Shown here in pieces: positions 58,275 through 64,000 of a stretch of 64,000 nucleotides of DNA. The notes beneath the pieces are model-generated. The model made no database searches, was not told where the DNA came from, and saw only the letters and a list, made by a program, of their open reading frames with translations. The position numbers and the translations under genes are program-made. The stretch's first letter is position 1. Every line of letters begins with the position of its first letter. Source of the stretch: Taudactylus pleione (Eukaryota > Chordata > Amphibia > Anura > Myobatrachidae); NCBI GenBank assembly GCA_031769625.1, contig JAUIMM010000519.1, positions 6,381,501 to 6,445,500 of the forward strand, in the 5' to 3' direction.

Positions 58275-58701
58275 CAGGTTGAGTCTCCCATATCCAAATA
58301 TTCCGAAATACGGAAAATTCCGAAATATGGAATTTTTTTGGCTTGACTGAGATAATGAAACCTTTGATTTTTGATGGTTCAATGTACACAAACTTTGTTT
58401 AAGGCACAAATTATTAAAAATATTGTATAAAATTACCTTCAGGGTTTGTGTATAGGGTGTATATGAAACATAACTGAATTTTATGTATGGACACAAACTT
58501 TGTTTGAGCCACAAAATTATTGAAAATATTGTATAAAGTGTTTATAAAGTGTATATAACACATAAATGCATTGTGTGTGTTTATTTTGGTCCCTTTCCCA
58601 AGATATTTCATTATGATATGCAAATATTCCAAAATACATAATATTCCGTTATCCAAAATACCCCTGGTCCCAAGCATTTTGGATATCGGAGACTCAACCT
58701 G
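58275..58701. mobile_element. pogo/Tigger-like non-autonomous element, intact ends
   Basis: Ends CAGGTTGAGTCTCCCATATC and GATATCGGAGACTCAACCTG with TA on both sides (58273-58274 and 58702-58703). The interior closely recalls a Tigger-type sequence known from mammals (CCAAGCATTTTGGAT, ATTGTATAAAATTACCTTCA). No transposase is present. Confidence 0.9.
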
Positions 58702-58703
58702 TA

Positions 58704-59019
58704 TTCTTTTTCTTTCCTAGCTCATTCTAGTTAAGTGTGTTTATTTTATTGTAGTCACTTTGCTTTTACGTGTTACCGTCAGTTACTATATTCTCTATTT
58801 GCTTCTATTCATAACTCTATTAATTCACTCTCTTTTGGTTAAAAATCTCTCAAGCGATTCATATTTTGACTTTTTTCTGTTTTGTATAAATTCTCTGTCA
58901 GTCAGCCTGTCACTTTTTGTTAGTACTAAGGATTTGGGGCCATGATTTTGGTTTAGGAGCAAAGCAGAAAAGAGCTAGTAAATTTGCACCTTGGCTAAAA
59001 TATGTTGCCCTGCAGGTGT
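58704..59019. other. no gene seen
   Basis: AT-rich, nothing recognisable. Confidence 0.4.
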
Positions 59020-59551
59020 ACTAAGAGTAGGGGTGTGCACCGGCCACTTTTCGTGTTTTGTGTTTTGGTTTTGGATCAGGATCTTTCTTCGTGTTTTGGA
59101 TCTGGATTGGTTTTGCCAAAACCACCCTTCCGTGTTTTGGTTCTGGGTATTGTGTTTTGGATCTGTATTTTTTTTTTAAAAAAAGCATAAAAACAGCTAA
59201 AATCACAGAATTTGTGTGTTTTTCTGCTCCTATGCTATAATTAACCTCAATAACCTTAATTTCCACTCATTTCCAGTCTATTCTGAACACCTCACACCTC
59301 ACAATATTGTTTTTATGTCCAAAAGGTTGCACCGAGGTAGCTGGATGACTATGCTAAGCAACACGAGTGGGCGGCACAAACACGTGGCCCATCTAGGAGT
59401 GACACTGCAGTGGCACACAGGATGGCAGTTTGAAAAACTAGGCCCCAAACAGTACATAATGCAAAGGAAAAAAAGAGGTGCAAGATGGAATTGTCCTTGG
59501 GCCCTCCCACCCACCCTTATGTTGTATAGACAGGACATGCACACTTTAACA

Positions 59552-59607
59552 AACCAATCATTTCAGCACCAGGGTCTGCCACACAACTGTGGCTGAAATG
59601 ATTGGTT
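59552..59607 (-). repeat. perfect 16-bp hairpin downstream of hAT stop codon
   Basis: AACCAATCATTTCAGC and GCTGAAATGATTGGTT are exact complements around a 24-base loop. It lies about 60 bases beyond the transposase stop in the mRNA sense. Copy A has the decayed version. Confidence 0.9.
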
Positions 59608-59663
59608 CGTTTGGGCCCCCACAAAACAAGCTGGCAATTAATCTGTCCCTGCACAAACTGGCT

Positions 59664-62164
59664 CTACGGAGGCAAAATGTCATCCTCATCCTCCTCATCC
59701 ACCGATTCCTCAACCTCTTCAGTGTTGTGTACATCCTCATCCTCACAGAGTATTAACTCGTCCCCGCTGGAATCCACCACCACAGGTCCCTCTGTACGTT
59801 CTGGAGGCTGGTCTCCCTGGAAGAGTTGATAATTCATTTTTATGAACATCATCTTCTCCACATTTTGTGGAAGCAACCTCCTACGCCTTTCGCTGACAAG
59901 GTTCCCGGCTGCACTAAACAATCTTTCGGAGTACACACTGGAGGGAAAGCAACTCAGGTAAAATAGAGCCAGTTTGAACAGGGGCCTCCAAATTGCCTTT
60001 TTTTCCTGCCAGTACAGGTACGGACTGTCTGACATGCCTACTTGGATGCTGTCACCGATGTAATCCTCCACCATTCTGTCAATGGTGACAGTATCATATG
60101 CAGTGACAGTAGACATGTCAGAAATTGTTGCCAGGTCCTTCAGTCCGGACCAGATGTCCAAACTTGGTCCTGCCTGCCCTGCATCACCGCCAGTGGGTTG
60201 CTTAGGATACCTAATTTTTTTCCTGGCAGCCCCAGTTGCGGGAGAAAATGAAGAAGGAGCTGTTGACGTGTCACGTTCCGCTTCAGCTGACAGTGTTTTC
60301 ACCAGCAGGTCTTTGCACGTCTGCAGGCTTGTGTCAGCTGGAAAGAGAGACACCACATAGGCTTTAAATCTAGGATCGAGCATGGTGGCCAAAATGTAGT
60401 GGTCTGATTTCAACAGATTGACCACCCTGGAATCCTGGCAAAGCGAATGAAGGGCTTCATCCACAAGTCCCACATGCCGAGCGGAATCGCTCCATCTTAG
60501 CTCCTCCTTCACTTTCTCCAGCTGCTTCTGCAAAAGCCTTATGAGGGGAATGACCTGACTCAAGCTGGCAGTGTCTGAACTGACTTCACGTGTGGCAAGT
60601 TCGAAGGGCTGGAGAGCCTTGCACTACACGGAAATCATTCTCCACTGCGCTTGAGTCAGGTGCATACCCTCTCCTTTGCCTATGTTATAGGTGGATGTAT
60701 AGGCTTGAATGGCCTTTTGCTGCTCCTCCATCCTCTGAAGCATATAGAGGGTTGAGTTCCACTGCGTCACAACCTCTTGCTTCAGGTGATGGCGGGGCAG
60801 GTTCAAGAGTGTTTGCTGGCGCTCCAGTCTTCGGCACACAGTCGCTGAATGGCGAAAGTGGCCAGATATTTTTCGGGCCACCCAAAGCGTCTCCTGCACG
60901 CCCCTGTCGCTTTTCAGAAAATTCTGCACCACCAAGGTTATTGTGTGAGCAAAACATGGGACATGCTGGAATTTGCCCAGATGTAATGCCCGCACAATAT
61001 TGGTGGCGTTGTCAGATATCAGAATTCCCCAGGAGAGTCTAAGTGGGGTAAGCCACTGGGCGATGATTTCCCTCAGTTTCTCTAAGAGGTTGTCGGCGGT
61101 GTGCCTCTTACTGAAACCAGGGATACACAGCGTACCCTGCCTTGGAACGAGCTGGCGTTTCTGAGATGGTGCTACTGGTGATGCTTCTGTTGTTGCTGCA
61201 TAAGGTGATTCATCTACCCAGTGGGCTGTCACAGTCATATAGTCCTTAGTCTGCCCTGTTCCACTTGTCCACATGTCCGTGGTTAAGTGGACATTGGGTA
61301 CAACTGCATTTTTCAGGACACTGAGGACACTTTTTCTGACGTTTCTGTACGGTCTCGATATCGCCTGCCTAGTGAAGTGGAATCTAGACGGGATTTGGGA
61401 CCGGGGACACACTACCTCCATCAATTGTCTAAATCCCACTGCACTAATGGCGGATACCGGACGCACGTCTAACACCAACATAGCAGTCAAGGCCTCAGTT
61501 ATACGTTTTGCTTCAGGATGACTGCTGTCGTACTTCATCCTCCTCGCTAAGGACTGTTGGAAGGTCAATTGTTTAGTAAAAGTAGTGGTATTCCTACTTC
61601 CTCTCTGGGATGATGAACGACTCCCAGCAGCAGCAACAGCAGCAGTGGCAGCAGTAGGCGTAGCAATGCAGGATCCTCTGGTGGAATCCCGGATAGGAGA
61701 GTCAGTCATGCCAGTGTCATGGCCTGCAGGGCTACTTCCAATCCTGACTAAGGAGGAAATTGACGAGGAGGGAGTTGACAGTGTGGTTTGCAGGCGTTTG
61801 GATACAACAGTACAACAGGATTTAGGTGTCCCTGGACTGCTTACGGTCTTAGCCAAAGTTTCTGAACTTGACAGTAACTTTTTATGAACGCGCTGCAGGT
61901 GCCGTGTAAGGGAGGATGTTCCTAGGTGGTTAACGTCCCTACCCCTACTTATTTCACCTTTACATATGGTACATATGGCAAGACAGTTGTTATCCGGATT
62001 TGGATAGAAATATTGCTAGACCAAAGAGGTGGAATGTTTGGTCTTCTGCCCAGGCATGACCGTGATGGGCTTTATCATCCCACGGACAACAACTGTCTCC
62101 CCCGGAACCTGATTTAAACAAACCACATCACCATCAGAATCCTCCTCACCAACTTCCTCCTCAG
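59664..62164 (-). pseudogene. hAT transposase with BED finger (copy B), broken
   Basis: Better preserved than copy A. Reading leftward from 62164: acidic segment with DSDGDVVCLNQVPGE, TAG in place of a Trp codon near 62017, BED finger CLAICTICKGE...HLQRVH (about 61890-61980), TDSPIRDS, core ISDNATNIVRAL and CFAHTITLVV, TAG at about 60619-60623 (copy A has TTG, Leu), then LDPRFKAYVV, ERLFSAAGNLVSERRRR, and an acidic C-terminus ending DEEDEDDILPP. Two nonsense codons and the missing N-terminus make it inactive. Confidence 0.93.
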
Positions 62165-64000
62165 AGAAAACCACCTTTACTGCAAAATGGAGAAGTGCGT
62201 CTTTGGAGTGCCCAGTGTACCTTTTCTCGGCTATGTAATATCTGGCTCCAGTTTAGAAATGGACCCCAAGAAGGTACAAGCAATTCTGGATTGGACCCGA
62301 CCTCAGACACTGAAGGCCATCCAGAGATTGTTGGGCTTCGCCAATTATTATAGACGCTTCATTAAGGGATTTTCTACACTGCTGGCTCCCATTACAGCCT
62401 TGACCCGCAAAGGTGCTAATCCTGCCCAATGGTCACCTGAGGCAGAGTCTGCCTTTCATTTTCTAAAACAGGCCTTTATCTCAGCACCAGTTCTTCGACA
62501 ACCAGATCTGGACAGGCCTTTTTTGTTGGAAGTGGACGCATCATCTGAAGCTGTGGGAGCAGTCTTGTCTCAACGTTATGAGGACAACCGAGTCCATCCG
62601 TGTGGGTTCTTTTCTAAAAAATTCTCATCTGCCGAAAGGAACTACGCCATAGGTGAGCAAGAACTACTAGCTGTAAAGTTGGTGTTGAAGGAATGGAGAT
62701 ATTTGCTAGAAGGCGCCAAGTTTCCATTTACTGTATTTACGGACCATAGAAATCTCCTATTTCTCAAAAACCTCCAATGTGTGAGTCCTCGTTTGGCCCG
62801 CTGGGCAATATTCTTTGCCAGATTTCAGTTCACCCTGACCTTCCGGTCTGGAGCACTTAATCAGAAGGCTGATGCCCTATCAAGATCTCTCCTCTGTGAT
62901 GATCAATCTGAAAATCAAAGCAATACCCCTGTCTTGGAATCAAGAGTTTTTGCCTCATTACAAGTTCAGCCTCCTATGGGAAAATCATTTGTGGCCCCGG
63001 AATTAAGGAAGCAGCTTCTCACTTGGGCACATTCCTCTCGCTTCGCAGGGCACTCAGGCACTCGGAAGACCTTGGAGTTCCTGAAAAGACACTATTGGTG
63101 GCCTTCTATGAAGGCAGATATAATGGAGTTCATCTCTTCCTGCTCCTTCTGTGCCCAGCATAAATCATCACGACAAGCTCCAGATGGGGAATTGCTTCCA
63201 TTACCTACTCCATCACGTCCATGGACCCATCTCTCCATGGATTTCATCACAGACCTGCCAGTCTCTCAAGGTTTCAACACTATCTGGGTTGTAATAGACC
63301 AATTTTCTAAGATGGTCCACTATATACCGTTGAAGAAGTTACCTTCTGCCCCTGACCTGGCACAGTTGTTTGTCCAACACATATTTCGTCTACATGGCCT
63401 TCCTGCTGAAATTGTCTCTGACCGTGGTGTGCAGTTTACTGCAAAATTCTGGAGGGCTTTGTGTTCTGTTCTTCAAGTGAAGTTAAACTTTTCCACGGCC
63501 TACCATCCACAAAGCAACGGCTCCACCGAGAGAGTTAATCAAGATCTAGAGACTTTCTTAAGAATTTTTGTCATCTTCCCAGGACAATTGGGCTGCCTTG
63601 CTGCCATGGGCTGATTTTGCACATAATGCTTCCTACCACTCGTCAACTAACCAAACGCCATTTCAGGTTGTATATGGCCTTCATCCTCGTGTTCCCGAAT
63701 TTCGAAGCCTGCCTGTTTTCGATGTTCCGGCCGTGGAGGACCCGGTGCGGAATTTTGCTGCCATCTGGACTCAAGTACGGTCTGATTTGTTGATGGCATC
63801 CTCTCGCTATAAGACCCAGGCCGATAAGAAGCGTAGAATAGTTCCACGCATGCAAGTTGGAAGCCAGGTCTGGTTATCCACCTGGAATCTTCGTCTGAGG
63901 GTTCCTTCTATGAAATTTGCACCACGCTTCATCGGTTCCTTCTCCATAACAGAAGTCATTAATCCAGTGGCCTATCGTCTACAGTTACCCCCATACCTAA
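62165..64000 (+). pseudogene. Ty3/gypsy pol fragment: RT end, RNase H, integrase
   Basis: It begins in the last part of reverse transcriptase (ENHLYCKMEKCVF, VPFLGYVISGSSLEMDPKKV). RNase H follows (FLLEVDASSEAVGAVLSQ, YAIGEQELLAV, FTDHRNLLFL), then the integrase zinc-binding H-H-C-C region (HSSRFAGHSGTRKTLEF, YWWPSMKADI, CSFCAQHK). The DDE core shows LSMDFITDLP, IVSDRGVQFTAKFW and HPQSNGSTERVNQ, with all three acidic residues present. A 1-base insertion near 63573 shifts the frame. The continuation runs open to the window edge (63574-64000) with WADFAHNASYHSSTNQTPF and a C-terminal VGSQVWLS...FAPRFIGSF region. Upstream pol, gag and the 5' LTR are absent; the 3' part lies beyond the window. 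Relatively low decay suggests a young insertion. Confidence 0.95.

Larger units (their letters stand above)
59028..62164 (-). mobile_element. hAT transposon copy B, truncated at a chimeric junction
   Basis: Left end TAGGGGTGTGCACCGG at 59028, preceded by ACTAAGAG, which would be the target duplication. The sequence tracks copy A closely through the 3' UTR and most of the gene. It stops at CCTCCTCAG (62164), inside the acidic N-terminal region, where gypsy sequence begins. The promoter end of the element is gone. Confidence 0.93.

Noticed and set aside
60590..61042. 150-residue plus-strand frame
   Set aside because: It is antisense to the hAT transposase core; the matching frame in copy A is likewise a shadow.

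Overview
The window looks like gene-poor, repeat-dominated DNA from a large vertebrate genome. A frog or other amphibian is my best guess. It rests on the mix of PIF/Harbinger, several hAT families, Tc1/mariner and pogo-like elements, DIRS, Ty1/copia, Ty3/gypsy and an L2-like LINE, all in one 64-kb stretch, with GC-rich minisatellites. No exon of a recognisable host gene was found. Every protein-like stretch I can name belongs to a transposable element, and nearly all are broken.

Region 1 (1-3.9 kb) is a two-gene PIF/Harbinger element. A transposase reads rightward and a Myb/SANT-like protein reads leftward; they converge on shared poly(A) signals near 1.8 kb. Its right end carries the terminal sequence TCTGAATCAGGCCC. 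The same terminus bounds at least eleven non-autonomous elements in the window, most of them with 3-bp target duplications, so this element is the probable source of their transposase. The small elements fall into two groups. MITE-A is a chain of hairpins (4.31, 11.41, 16.42, 24.09, 24.62, 35.32 and 48.48 kb). MITE-B is longer and less regular (5.06, 22.82, 27.77, 30.79 and 39.49 kb, plus a fragment near 53 kb).

Region 2 (12.4-21.7 kb) holds two hAT elements that can be bounded at both ends. Element A (12430-17151, minus strand) has a perfect 8-bp target duplication. Element C (18230-21742, plus strand) has a 7/8 duplication. Both carry dead BED-finger transposase genes. A third copy, B (59028-62164), is cut off mid-gene and joined directly to a Ty3/gypsy pol fragment that runs off the right edge.

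Region 3 (9.4-11.3, 26.9-31.4, 34.6-37.9, 43-46.2 and 53-54 kb) is nested insertions. It includes foldback elements whose middles are TTAGGG-like G-rich arrays, minisatellites of a GGGGCACTACTACT type attached to a promoter-like module, and Russian-doll insertions that can be ordered from their target duplications.

Region 4 holds decayed retroelements: Ty1/copia integrase (31.4-32.5 kb, minus), an L2-like LINE end (41.8 kb), a DIRS-type tyrosine recombinase fused to a Tc1 transposase tail (49.2-50.3 kb), and a fragment of an uncharacterised animal family split by a palindromic insertion with a 14-15 bp target duplication (55.1-55.9 kb).

The gaps between these hold AT-rich unique-looking sequence, simple repeats and old repeat fragments.
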